Assembly: GCF_000350225.1 (NCBI RefSeq)
Contig: NW_005179053.1
Location: forward strand, 138,232-202,231
Reading direction: 5' to 3'
DNA from: Chondrus crispus
Taxonomy: Eukaryota > Rhodophyta > Florideophyceae > Gigartinales > Gigartinaceae
Length of the DNA: 64,000 nucleotides
Part shown: positions 1 to 10,374 of the stretch, in pieces
Position numbering within the stretch: position 1 is the stretch's first letter
Layout of the letters: every line of letters starts with the position of its first letter
Notes under the pieces: generated by a model
The model's input: only the letters and a program-made list of their open reading frames with translations
Database searches by the model: none
Told to the model about the DNA's origin: nothing
Program-made: the position numbers and the translations under genes

Positions 1-3000
1 CCTGCGTTCGTCGCAGGCTGCTATACGCCTTCTGAATTGTCTCGTCCAGTTTCTTAAGGAACTCCGCGCGATGCGTTTTTCTATCTGGAAGGGGCGCGTT
101 CCCCTCCGTCCTTCGAAGCGAAAATTCTGGTGGAGGTCGACTGAGTACAAGCTCGAATGGGGTCGTACGCGTAGACCTGTGTACGTGGGAGTTGTACGCG
201 TAAGTTAATGGCCCCACGTACACATCCCAATCGTCTTGGTGTTCGTTGACGTAGTTACGCAACATAGACGCGATAGTACGGTTGTAGCGCTCCACTTGGC
301 CGTTGGTCTGGGGATGGTACGCGGAAGTATACAGGTTCGTAATCCCCAGGATCCGGCACGCGCTGTGGAAGAACTTCGCGTTAAATTGAGGTCCATTATC
401 GGACAACAGCGAACGCGGAATGCCGTACTTGAAAACCCACGCGTCACAAAACGCGGTCGCCACTGTGTACGCGGTCACTGTCCTCAACGCGACGACTTGA
501 GTTAACTTTGTGAACCGGTCCGTTATTACCAGAAGGTATTGTTTTCCTCCCTTGGTCTTCGGAAGCGGTCCAAGAATGTCTATCGCGAGGCTCTCCAATG
601 GACGCGTAGCGGGGAACAATCTCAGCCGGTTGAGATGTTTTCGGAGTTTGACGCGATTCTTCGCGCATGTCCGGCATCCGCGTACTGTCGCTGCCACGTC
701 CGCGGCCAAATGTGGCCAGTAATACCAGCGTCGGAGCGCGTGATACATGCGGTTCTGCCCCGGATGTCCCGCGATCGCGGGGTCATGGCAGTGCCGCAAC
801 AGACGCGCGCGTAGTGACTGAGGGACCACCACTTGAATGATTTCAGGATCGTAGGGGTGCTTGCGCTTCAAAACCCCTTTGTGGTCCTCAAAGAACGCGG
901 AGTCACGACTTTCCGATTGTCTGGCCAGTACGGTTTGGCAGAAATCGTCGACGCGTTGCTCCTCGGCTATCTCCTCCAGGGTGAGAGGGGCCGGCAGGTC
1001 GTCCTGTGGAGGAGCAACCTGGGAGCCTGACGCGTCAATTCCTGGTTCTTGAGCGCGTTCAATATCCACCTCGTCGAATTCTTCTATCTCAGCCCATAGG
1101 TCGCCGCGTTCTTGTAAAGCTGGGGCTTCTTCGTCGCCCACTGGCCCGTCACGTGAACGCGCTTTTCTCCTTCTCCCCGCCTTGTTTCGCGTTGTGACGA
1201 ACACGTGGTCGCTCTTGTGGTCGCATTTCGCGGTACAAGTATGGTCGCGTAATTCATCTGACACATCGCGTACGGTAGTTCCGTCGAAGGTGGGAATGTC
1301 TTCATCCACCTCGACGGCCTTCCGAGGATCATCGGCGGTCCTCGGGGAAATGAGGCGCGACAGAGCGTCGGGTACTTGATGAACGCGTCCAGGTCTGTAT
1401 TGGATGGTGAAGTCATACTCCGCTAACCGTAGTCGCCAACGCGTCAGTCGGCCGGAGCTTTCTGTGAGGGACATCAGCCATCGTAACGCGTCATGGTCTG
1501 TCCTCACGGTAAATTTGGTTCCCTCAATGTAGGGCCTTAGTGTGCGGACGGCCCACACTACGGCGAAACATTCGCAATCAGTCGCACTGTAGTTCCGCTC
1601 ACTATCGTTGAGGGAATACGACCAATAGCCGACGGGACGCCAATCGTTGGTCTCGTCGTGCTCTTGTAAAAGCGTGCACCCCAGTTGATACGCGCTCGCG
1701 TCAGTATCAATCATATATGGCCGTCCGTATCTCGGGAGCGCGAGAATTGGGGGCGCGATCATCCGCGCCTTGAGCTCTTCGAACGCGTGAACCTGAGCCG
1801 CGGTCGGGTTATCGTAGTCCGGATCCGCGTCCTTCCGCGTCATATCGGTGAGGGGGCGCGCGATTTTCGCGAACCCCTGCACAAAGCGGCGGTAGACATT
1901 ACATGCCCCGAGAAATGACCTGACTTGTGTCAACGTTCGGGGAAATGTAAATGTCTTGAACGCGTCCGCTGCGGTTTCTGCCACGCTTAACTTCCCTGGA
2001 GATATCACATGCCCTAGGTAGTGTACGCGTGGCTGAAAAAAGCTGCATTTCTTCAACTTGAGAGAAATGCCGGCGCTTCTCAGAAGTCCCAGAACCGCGT
2101 CCAAATGTTTCGCGTGCTCCGCGTGCGTACGCGAAAAGACGATAACGTCGTCTAGATACACTAGGCAAATCTGCCATCGTACGCGTGATAGAATTATGTC
2201 CAGCGCGCGTTGAAAAGTGGCTGGAGCTCCGCGTAACCCGAATGGCATCCGCAAATGTTGGAACGTTCCCATATGGGTGGTGAAAGTAGTTTTGTCGCGG
2301 TCTTCCGGCGCGACCGGAATCTGCCAATATCCTGAGTTACAGTCCAGCGTAGTGAACACAGCGGCGTCTCCCAATGAATCAATACAGTCGTCCATACGCG
2401 GAAGCGGATACGAATCCGCCAGCGTTTTCGCGTTCAAGCGACGGTAATCCACACAGAAGCGTAAACTACCGTCCTTCTTTGGGACAAGGACGACCGGGGA
2501 CGCCCACTCCGTATTCGCGGGCCTTATCACTCCCGCGTTTAACATTTTCTTCACTTCTTTCGCGACCATTTCACGCATCGCGGGCCCTTTGCGGTAGGGC
2601 ATGGCGCGTATCGGCTTCGTGCCGGGCTCAAGTGGGATGCGGTGTTCCGTCGCTCGGATCATTCCGAGCGACCCGCTCCACAAACTGGAGTGTTCGCGTA
2701 GCATCTCAAGCACCTGTACGCGTAATTTCTTGTCCTTCGCATGTGATAGATCAATCTCCTTTTCCCAATCTTCCGCGTCCGATTTGAGATCCTTATATTG
2801 TACGCGTCCGGTATCTTCCGCGAAATTTTGGTACCTCGCGTGCTCCTCGTCCGCGTTCTTGTTCGCGTTCATATTCGTGGTGGAGTCCGGCCGTCCTGCT
2901 CCTAATGTTCCTTCTTGGCCGTCCAAGTTGGAAATGTGCAACGCGTGTGCGATCTCCTCTGCCACCCGACGCTCCGGTGTCAGAATGGCAAGAGGGTTCC

Positions 3001-4264
3001 GTTTCGCGTATCCGACGACTGTATGTTTCGGCAGTCGTCGTACCTGACGCGAAAAATTCGCGACCATAACCTCGAAGACCTGGTTTGGTAGCACTTCCGC
3101 GACACCGTTGGTCAGCCGCACCCCGTGGCGGTGCTGCAGCGACGGCTTGGGCTCCAAAAGTACCAGGCCTCTCCCCGCTGTCGTAACGCGTACGCGAACT
3201 TGCGACATAGCGGGGACATTTACCCAGCGCGCGATCCGAATCGGGTGCTGGGTTTCTTCGCGTACTTCTGCCCGGTTTGTCTCGCGTCCATGTCGCCTGG
3301 TAGGGGGAGACGGCTCCCCCATCGCGTTCACGATGGCCACGGCGCCCCCATGCCGAAGCTCGAGCCTCTGGGCTTCTATGTCGATGCTCCGGACATGCGC
3401 GTCAATGAACGCGGTGCCCAGAAGCACGGGAACAGCCAGTTGGTCCGCGACGACGAACGGGACTCGGAACATCGTGTTCCGAATCCGGACAACCAAGCGG
3501 ACCATTGCTCTCAGCCTCAACGGATTGCTGTTTGCTCCGGCCAGCCTTGGCAATGGCGCGTCGCGTATCGCGTGTCGCGTCCAATCGGGAAGAAGGTCGG
3601 CCTTCCTCACCAGGTTGTAGCCAGAACACGTATCGACGGCGATAGTGTACGGCTTGAACGCGTTCTTCTCAGTAGCTATCGAGCCCAATATATTGTAGAT
3701 CTTGGATGTCATCAGACAGACGACGCCCTCGACGATCTTAGGCGGGGCCGTTCGCGCCAGGTCATTTCGCTTTGGGCGTCGGCGTCGCGTCTTGCCCCTT
3801 CTTCGCGTTCTTCTTCCTTGACCGTCGGGGTCCGAGGCCTCGCGTTCGTCTTTCGGCCCTTGACTCCGTGGGCCCAAGGAGGGCCCCACGCGTTGTTCAC
3901 GTGTTACTTCTTCATGCGGCGCTTTCTCGACGCGCACGTCACGTTCTTCTTCTTGCACCGGGCTCTCGCTGGCTCTGGTGCCTTCACGGCGGATCCGTGG
4001 CATCCGACCTCCGGCGGTCGGGAAATATTCGCGTTCGTCGGGTGGTACCGGGCTTACGGAAGCCGCGGTAATTTCGCGTTTGATAAATACTTGTTTTTGC
4101 ACCGGACCGGCGGGGGTCTCGGTGACTTCGTGTTGCGGCGAGGGGAATATTATCGGTAAATATTCACCTCCCCCTTGATAGGGGTATATGGACGGGTCGG
4201 GGGTATAAGAGCGAGACGGTTCACGTGACCGCGTAAACGTGACCGCCTTTACGCGTTTTTTGAG
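1..4264 (-). CDS. pol: Element A Pol polyprotein (protease, RT, RNase H, integrase part), partial
   Basis: Pol copies element RNA into DNA and integrates it. The -1 frame opens at 4264, directly behind an in-frame TAG that lies upstream of the gag end, and I found no stop in the long stretches I translated (about 2700-4264 and 200-440). The order on the minus strand is: basic N-terminal region; protease with DTCSG in place of the usual DTGA (near 3630); RT with the SGYWQIP block (near 2330) and YLDD (near 2150); RNase H (DTDASAYQ, near 1700); the HHCC zinc region of integrase (near 700); and the integrase core with SDNGPQFN (near 400) and NGQVERYNR (near 290). The end of integrase and the chromodomain expected from B and E lie outside the window. 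There is no clear AUG; expression is probably by frameshift from gag. Confidence 0.85.
4217..4264 (-). promoter_or_regulatory. Putative -1 ribosomal frameshift signal of element A
   Basis: On the minus strand the last gag codons contain A AAA AAC in the correct phase for a classical -1 slippery heptamer (plus positions 4255-4261). The gag stop follows at 4249-4251, then a stem-loop (4217-4245) with arms CGGTCACGT and ACGTGAACCG. The pol frame is closed by TAG just upstream (4265-4267) and open downstream, so any shift must happen within about four codons. The same arrangement occurs in B and E. Confidence 0.6.
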
Positions 4265-6815
4265 CTACCTGAACTATCCGTGCTAGTCGCGCCGCTATCT
4301 GTAGCCAACGCGGCTCCGGACCTCCGTTCGAGTGGCTGGCCTGGCCCTACCCACTCTGGAGCGGCAGCATCCGCGAAGTACTCGGGTAACTCGCGGGGTT
4401 GATTTTCAACGTTCGGACGTTGTAAAATCTGGGGGGCGGCGAGAGTCGGCTCTCGCTCGCTTTCCTGTAGGGGCAGGGGATTCGGATCCCCTGCCCAGTC
4501 CTGGAGGTACATTATCGCGTTCTGTACTTCTGTCGGCAATCTGGACCGACCGCGTTCTCCTCTTCCATCTTGACGCGGGTATCGCGTGTCGGCTTGTCGG
4601 AAATCGCGTTGTTCGCGCCTGTATCCTCCTCCGCGAGGGGCGAAACGGACGCCTTCTCCGGGGCGATTCGCGTGGCCCGAACGCGGACCACGGTCACCAG
4701 CGACCGACTGTTGGAGGAGGATCCTCATCCCTGGACGCGTCTGTAGTTGGTACCGGTAGTTTCGATACGCGGTAAACATCCGCTGCTCCGGCGCGAGGAA
4801 GGGGCACGCGTACATGGCATGGCCGTGCGTTCTGCACGGCCAGCAGACGTACGCGCTCCCGTCGGCTGAGGCGAAGGTCGCCGCCTGACGAGCCTCTTCC
4901 TCGGTGAGCCGGGGAACACAGAAGGGTATGCGTCCCCCTCCTTGACGCGAAATGTCCAATTCCGCGATGCGGTGGTCCGGACCACCTATCCCCGCTGGGG
5001 TATGCCCAAACGCGGTGGCAAAGCTGCCCGTGGTCTCCGTCGACGCCGGCGTTGACGGCCGGCCTCCTGTAGCCTCCCCGGCTCTCATGACGAGGACGGG
5101 GTCAGCTTCCCAATCCTCCTCGTTAACGTGGAGGGCTGACGCGGGGGAGCTCGTCGCGTTCGACCTGGCGGCTCTCCCTCCTCTCGCTGCCGGTTTCGGG
5201 TCCGGCAGCGGTAGTCCGCGTCGGGCGCGAAACGTGGTTCCTTCTGCGGTCGCGATGCGTCTGATAATTGACAGGTCCGTCTTCTGGTTCGCGGGCAACC
5301 TCTGGACGGTCTCTGCCACCGCTGCTCGCGTCGCGGGAGCCAATCCGCGTACAAAAAATGAGCCAAGGCTTGCTCTGTAAATACTGCGGTGCACTTGAAT
5401 GCGTTCGATTCGAGCCTATCCGCAAACGCGTTTTCCGTCTCGTGCGGCTTCTGATGAGCCGACGCGACGGCATCGTGCGCTACCCCCAGTACGTCATCAG
5501 TGAGGTAGCGCTTGATGAATTGATTAATAAGCCCAGGCCAGCCCACATCGTCATGGAGCTGGCCTGCGCGGATTCCGCGCATAGTGTAGCTTGTATATAA
5601 TCTTTCCGCGTCGCGTTCGAGAAAATGCGCGAGGACCCGAATCGCGACCCCTTCTGTCAGATGTTGCGAATTGAACGTGATGCGCACATCTTTCAGGAAG
5701 GGGAGTAATCCAATCGCGTTTGTTCCATCGAAATTGCGCATCGTGGGACAAATCCCACGACAACGCTGCACATACTTCGGGATTCGCCCCGCGTCCCCTG
5801 ACGTGACGAGGGTCGAGACGTTGTCCAGGCGATACATCCTGTAATTAGCTACGGAGCTAAATTCCTGTATCATCGTGTGGACCGCCTCGACCCCGGGGGC
5901 CGCGGGGCCCAATGTGCCAAATGGGGTCACCGGTAGCGTACGGACGTCTACCGGGCCCCGAAGCGTAGTGAGATCCTGGGGCTGATAGCCGCCCCACCGG
6001 GGATCAAAAGCGAGAATCGGTTCTCTCGATCCCCGGGTGGTATCCCCGCGTCTAGTCTCGTCCGCGTAAGGTACGCGAACCGTTTGCCGCATGTCTCCGG
6101 CGACATGCGGCAGGGCTTGGGTTTCGGACGCGAAAGTTGCGTCCATCCTTGTTCGATCTCCGCATGCGGGCCGACTGGTGTCACCACCAGCCGGCTCCAC
6201 ATCTTGAGCGCCGGACGCATTCGGAGGTACAGTACCACCGGGCCCTAACGGTGGGGCTCCGGGTGACGTCGCCGTCGGGGTACGTTCCATCTGACGAACA
6301 CGTCGGCGTGTAGAATTTAACTGCGCGGTCACATGGGCAAACGCGCGCATCTGCTCCGCGGAAGGAAAAGGTCTCGCGTTAGTACGTCCCGCAGAGGCCG
6401 TCCTCTCGGGGCGGCCTTCCCCGAACTCGTCGGGGGAGTCGAGACGCGATTCCTCGACGAGCACCAGTCGACTCTGCAGTTGATCGACTAGTGCTCGGAG
6501 GTTATCCAGAGACTGGGAGACGCGTTCAAACCTCCCTTCGCGAAGGGATCGTAGTTCTTCCATGCAACGCGAATATACCGCGTCGGTTACGTCGATTCGA
6601 AGCGCGGTCCGGACCTCCTCAATATACGTCGCGATCCGGTCATACATCGCGCGTGCGCGGCCTTCTGATAATTCAGGCGACGGTTCGCGGTCACTGAGAC
6701 CTGCGCCACCGCCGCCGAATGGGACGCGGAGCGCGGCTGACTCTGAGGTGCGGAACGCGGTTGACTCCATATTCGCTGGCTCGGATTGAATTGAGGGGGC
6801 GGATCCTTCTTCCAT
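4249..6815 (-). pseudogene. gag: Element A Gag, broken by one frameshift
   Basis: Structural and nucleocapsid protein of element A. The start is placed at the ATG ending at 6815, which aligns with the gag starts of B (21603) and E (52554). The N-terminal two thirds read in one frame. Near 5353-5358 a run of six A on the plus strand is one base short, and the reading continues in another frame to the TAA at 4249-4251. The capsid-like centre resembles B and E (TSYTMRGIRAGQLHDD, then the RRGLPLPDPKPAA stretch). A CCHC zinc knuckle is intact (CWPCRTHGHAMYAC, C-x2-C-x4-H-x4-C). The frameshift in a homopolymer could be a real mutation or an assembly error; without it the protein would be close to the length of its relatives. 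Confidence 0.85.
6085..6194 (-). other. Two conserved RNA hairpins inside element A gag
   Basis: One hairpin has 11-bp arms TGCCGCATGTC and GACATGCGGCA (6085-6112). The other has arms CCGACTGGTG and CACCAGCCGG on the plus strand (6171-6194), which on the sense strand leaves one G-U pair. Both occur at the same place in the gag of B and E with paired changes. Confidence 0.6.
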
Positions 6816-6870
6816 TTCGACGCGTGCGGACGCGGACTGGAACGATAGTCTTCTCGCGATAATCGTGTGG

Positions 6871-6890
6871 CCTTCTAGGTCGGGAGACCA
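6871..6890 (-). other. Primer-binding site of element A
   Basis: On the minus strand TGGTCTCCCGACCTAGAAG begins one base after the 5' LTR. The same 18-19 bases occur in B and E in the same position. The TGG start pairs with the CCA end of a tRNA; I cannot say which tRNA. Confidence 0.75.
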
Positions 6891-6891
6891 A

Positions 6892-7513
6892 TGTAGCATA
6901 AACCCCCGGTCGCGTTGGGGGTTTAGCTGTGGTTCTTCGAAGACCTGTGTACGCGAGAGAGGACAAAAACACACACACCAGAAAAGAACGCGGGCGGTGG
7001 TAGCGTAGTAGAGCGGTGGGGAGCGGACGCGAACACAGTACGCGGTAGAGCGGTTCGACGCGCTCGACGCCCCGGGGCGGCGCTAGTTAGCGTTCTAGCA
7101 CCGACGGGCGGAGGCGGATCCAGCTCGCGCGCGTACGTTCGCGACCGCTACCCGCGTTCGTTTCTAGTTAACACGCTCGCGTTAAGAAAACGCGTTTAGA
7201 ATAAGCGGACGGGGTTAGACCTGCGGTGGAGGATCTGGTACCAAGCCCGTGCTTGTCCTTCTCCTCCCTCCGCCGCCGGTCGCCCAGTCATTTAATATAC
7301 AAGTAAATAATCTATCATAACATATACTACAGTATCTAGGTAGCGCCTTACACGGTAAGCTCACGCGCCTTACTCCGGATCGTCACGCTGTACACATGCA
7401 CAGCGAGCAGCAAGCGCGTACTTACAGCCGCGCGCACACGCGCTGTAAAACGTGTCATGGGTGTACAGTAGCCGCCCCCAGCAGTAAATAATCCCCTTCG
7501 CCATTATGCTACA
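6892..7513 (-). repeat. 5' LTR of element A (622 bp)
   Basis: In the element's sense it starts TGTAGCATAATGG and ends TTTATGCTACA, matching the ends of the B and E LTRs. A TATA-like stretch (TTGTATATTAAATGA on the minus strand, near 7300) lies just before a GGCGGCGGAGGG block that is shared with the B and E LTRs, so the promoter is probably there. Only one LTR of this copy is in the window. Confidence 0.85.
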
Positions 7514-7546
7514 ATAACCGCGAGGCACGCCACGGGCGATACCGCG

Positions 7547-8961
7547 ATGCCGGAGGGGGAGGATACCCCTCCGATGATGACCCATCCGGTTCGGAAGACT
7601 CTCGCAGGCGGGGCCACAGGGCACGCCGCCATAGAAGCCGAGACCGGCACCGGCACGACCCGTCCGACTCGGAAGACTACCACACCGAGTCGGATGAGGG
7701 GCTTCGTCGCTCGAGCAGACGCCGCCGGGCTGCCCCGACGAGCGACGAGCGACGGCCCACGGTAATCAGGCCCCTCAATGACCTGTTTACCAAGGCCGTC
7801 AACTACAAGACCTACCGCCTGGAACGGCGTAGCTCGCGCTACGACTCTACAGTAGCGCGGCACATTAACCGTTACCGGAAAAACTGGACGTGCAGATGAG
7901 GTCCCACACGTTCAGCGGTCAAGATCCGATTGCGGTATTGGGATTCCTCGCACGCCTCAAGATGGCGTGCGACCACAACGGGATTACCGAAGGAGCCGCC
8001 GTGTGGTGCTTCCAATTCTACCTCACCGGTCAGGCTCACGCCCTACTCCAGTCCCGTCTCAATGGAAATACCATGGCGGTTGACGTGGAGCGGCGCGAGC
8101 TGCTCCGGACATACCCCCAGGTGGTCAACTTTCTGTTGCGCACCTATGCTACCGACGAGGTAATTTCCGAAGCGGTTGGGGACGTGACCTCCTTCCGTCA
8201 GAGTTCAAACATGACGGAGGAGGTCTACAGTAACCACCTCTGGGACAAGGCCCTCCGATGCGGTACGGTATTCTCCGACCAGCGGTTGAAGTCCCTATTC
8301 GTCGAGGAGTTACTTCCCGCCACGTGCGCGCAGGTCCGTAATTACCTCGCCACGCACCCGGATGTGGATTACCAATCCGTGGCTCGATACGCGCAAGCGA
8401 TCGGGGAAACCAATCGGCTTCCCGTCGACAGGGGATGTCCGCCATGGCGCACCGAGAGCCGTCCGGAGCGGCTAGAAGATTTGACCGCACCGCAAGGACG
8501 AGGCCCGTGCTGTCGGTTGAGTCGGCATCCGACATCCCGACGGCCGGGGGATTTGCTGAAGAAGCAATCCTGGCCGTGACGGACCAAACCGCCACGCCGA
8601 CCTCGATGAGCTCGCCACCGACGAGTTACTATCCGTCGCCGGCAGCCTCGACGGCGGGCGCCCCGGTTCCGCCCGCCAACCCTGGCGACGTGCGCACAGG
8701 ACCGTACGGGAGGCAAGGGCAGGATCCACGCGTCCGGTTCTCCGGCGGGAGATTTCCCGGACCGCCACCGTGCCGGTTCTGCCTGGACACCACGCACCGA
8801 CAAGAGGGGTGCCCCGTCGTTGCCGATGCGGGCCTGCGGGCCAAGCTTCTGGAGGCACGAGAGGCCAACTACCAGAAGCTACGCATCCGGCAAGGCCTCC
8901 GCCCGGGATCCCCGTTCAACCGCCAGGGGCCGTCCGCTTGGCGAAACCAGCGTCAAACGGC
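7547..8961 (+). pseudogene. gag: Element X Gag, main part, with several frameshifts
   Basis: Retrotransposon capsid and nucleocapsid protein. Three reading frames must be combined. One runs to a stop near 7762. The next holds NDLFTKAVNYKTYRL (7771-7880), which matches YLFKKLLSYRTYRL in the gag of element C. The third starts near 7890 with HTFSGQDPIAVLGFLARL, matching NTFTGEDGVLVLDFLAKL of C. Another shift near 8440-8500 leads to the C-terminal part, with the zinc knuckle CRFCLDTTHRQEGC (C-x2-C-x4-H-x4-C, near 8781). The frame is then interrupted by LTR R1. Relics of this kind are inactive. Confidence 0.75.
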
Positions 8962-8966
8962 CCCCG

Positions 8967-10230
8967 TAATGGTAGGTTCGGAGGGGCAAGGGAAAGAAGG
9001 AAGGCAGGTTGATGGGTGTGAGTGAAGGAGTTGGTGCCGAGGTTTACTTTGAAGCCGTTTTCCTGCGATACTTATACACTTCGAGTGCTACACTATCGCT
9101 CTACTCCGACTCCCAGTAAACCATACTCTACTATGCGCGACCAAGCGCGGTCCTCTTGTGGCCCGACCATACTGTTCCATTTCCACCTTACGAATCGATT
9201 CGTAACTATTAGCTCACAACTATTTCTACACATTCCAAATGACTGTAAACCATGGCCCTATGCATGCAACTGTTTCACACCTTACTAATCTGCATCCAGT
9301 CATGCCAGACTTCATTGTTGTGCAACGAACAACTTGGCACTTGTCTATTTCCAACAACGCAAACGTCTTTCATATCACAATCGCCATACGTATCCTTGTT
9401 TCTCACCTTACTAATTTCGCCAAGCACTGTCAGATAATTATGGCAAGTTATAACAATGTGCATCCAGACTTTCTACACAACTCACATGAGAATACATGTA
9501 AATCACACGAGTACTGTCATGAACTTGCATCCAACGGCGCACCATGACGAGAGCACAGTGCAACGGCGCGTGTTCACGCAAGACTCGCATACAGCGTGAC
9601 GCGTACACAGAATACTCGCACAACTGTATTCCTCTCGCGAGAAGTACTTGTTGTACTTTTGATTCACATGTACTGTACTCGGACACGCGCAGGATCGCAA
9701 ACAGTCTGACACTGTAAAACTGTAAACCCTCATGTGCATACACCTGGATGCGTGTACATGTGTACGTACACGAATCCACCTGGCGACGTGTACATGTGTA
9801 CACGGCATACATGTGTCCCGCCCGGGGGCCCCATGCAATTACCCATTACAACCATGCCAAACCACTTGAAACCCCCGAAACAACGTAATTATGGCATATA
9901 CAGGCCATTTAAAGTACATCACAAGGCCAATGACGCACACGTGGACAACGCTCGACCAATAGATTTGCAGCATTAGACCTGAGGGCCAATAGAATTGCAG
10001 TATTTCCTGTGTAGTCTATAGTGCTACGGGCCAAGGTTCCACTTGGCAAAACTATGCAAATTTGCATGACCCTCCGAGAGGCCACTTTCGTCCCCGGAAC
10101 CCCAAAATCTGGGATTTTACACGTGTCATGCCGTGATATGGGTAAGAGCGCCCGGACCGTGCAGTCATGTACACGTGTCACTCGATTTTGACCTTTTCAG
10201 ATAACAGCATGTGGTCGCACATTTTCAATA
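8967..10230 (-). repeat. R1: solo Copia LTR (1264 bp) in element X gag, TSD CCCCG
   Basis: Flanked by CCCCG at 8962-8966 and at 10231-10235, which fixes the LTR ends as TATTG..CATTA in the LTR's own sense (minus here). It is the same length as R3 and R6 and very similar in sequence. Insert plus duplication is 1269 bp, a multiple of three, and the gag frame resumes after it. The small ORFs inside recur in every copy only because the LTR is repeated; they are not genes. Confidence 0.92.
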
Positions 10231-10235
10231 CCCCG

Positions 10236-10354
10236 CGGGCGTCAACGTGGTCGAGGAACCGCACCTCGACCACACCGAGGACCCCGTGGCGCGAGCCGCG
10301 GATGAGACCCGTGAGGACTTGCTGCTGACGGGGGAAGCCGGAGAGGACGCGTAG
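10236..10354 (+). pseudogene. gag: Element X Gag, C-terminal tail after the R1 insertion
   Basis: After the second CCCCG the gag frame continues (GVNVVEEPHLDHTEDP) to a TAG at 10352-10354. The tail is acidic and has no further motif. The pol frame is the -1 frame relative to this tail and is open across the gag stop, as in the other Gypsy copies of the window. Confidence 0.7.
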
Positions 10355-10374
10355 AGGCGACGAGGTCTCTCCCC

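Larger units (their letters stand above)
1..7513 (-). mobile_element. Element A: Ty3/Gypsy-type LTR retrotransposon, 3' end outside the window
   Basis: Read on the minus strand, the order is 5' LTR (6892-7513), primer-binding site, gag, then pol running off the left edge of the window. The gag and pol proteins are clearly related to those of elements B and E. The 5' LTR has near-perfect inverted ends (TGTAGCATAA and TTATGCTACA) and abuts the decayed gag of element X, so A probably inserted into X. The target duplication cannot be tested because the other LTR is not in the window. The copy is unusually rich in CGCG compared with its relatives. Confidence 0.9.

Noticed and set aside
3125-4159. 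344-aa plus-strand ORF opposite element A pol
   Set aside because: It is the antisense shadow of pol, which reads with clear protease homology on the minus strand.
8967-10230. Several 60-130 aa ORFs that recur in all Copia LTR copies (for example on the minus strand near 9438-9838)
   Set aside because: They recur because the LTR is repeated; frames are broken differently in the two LTR subtypes, and the composition (Cys/Thr/Val/Arg from CACGTGTACA-like DNA) is low-complexity.
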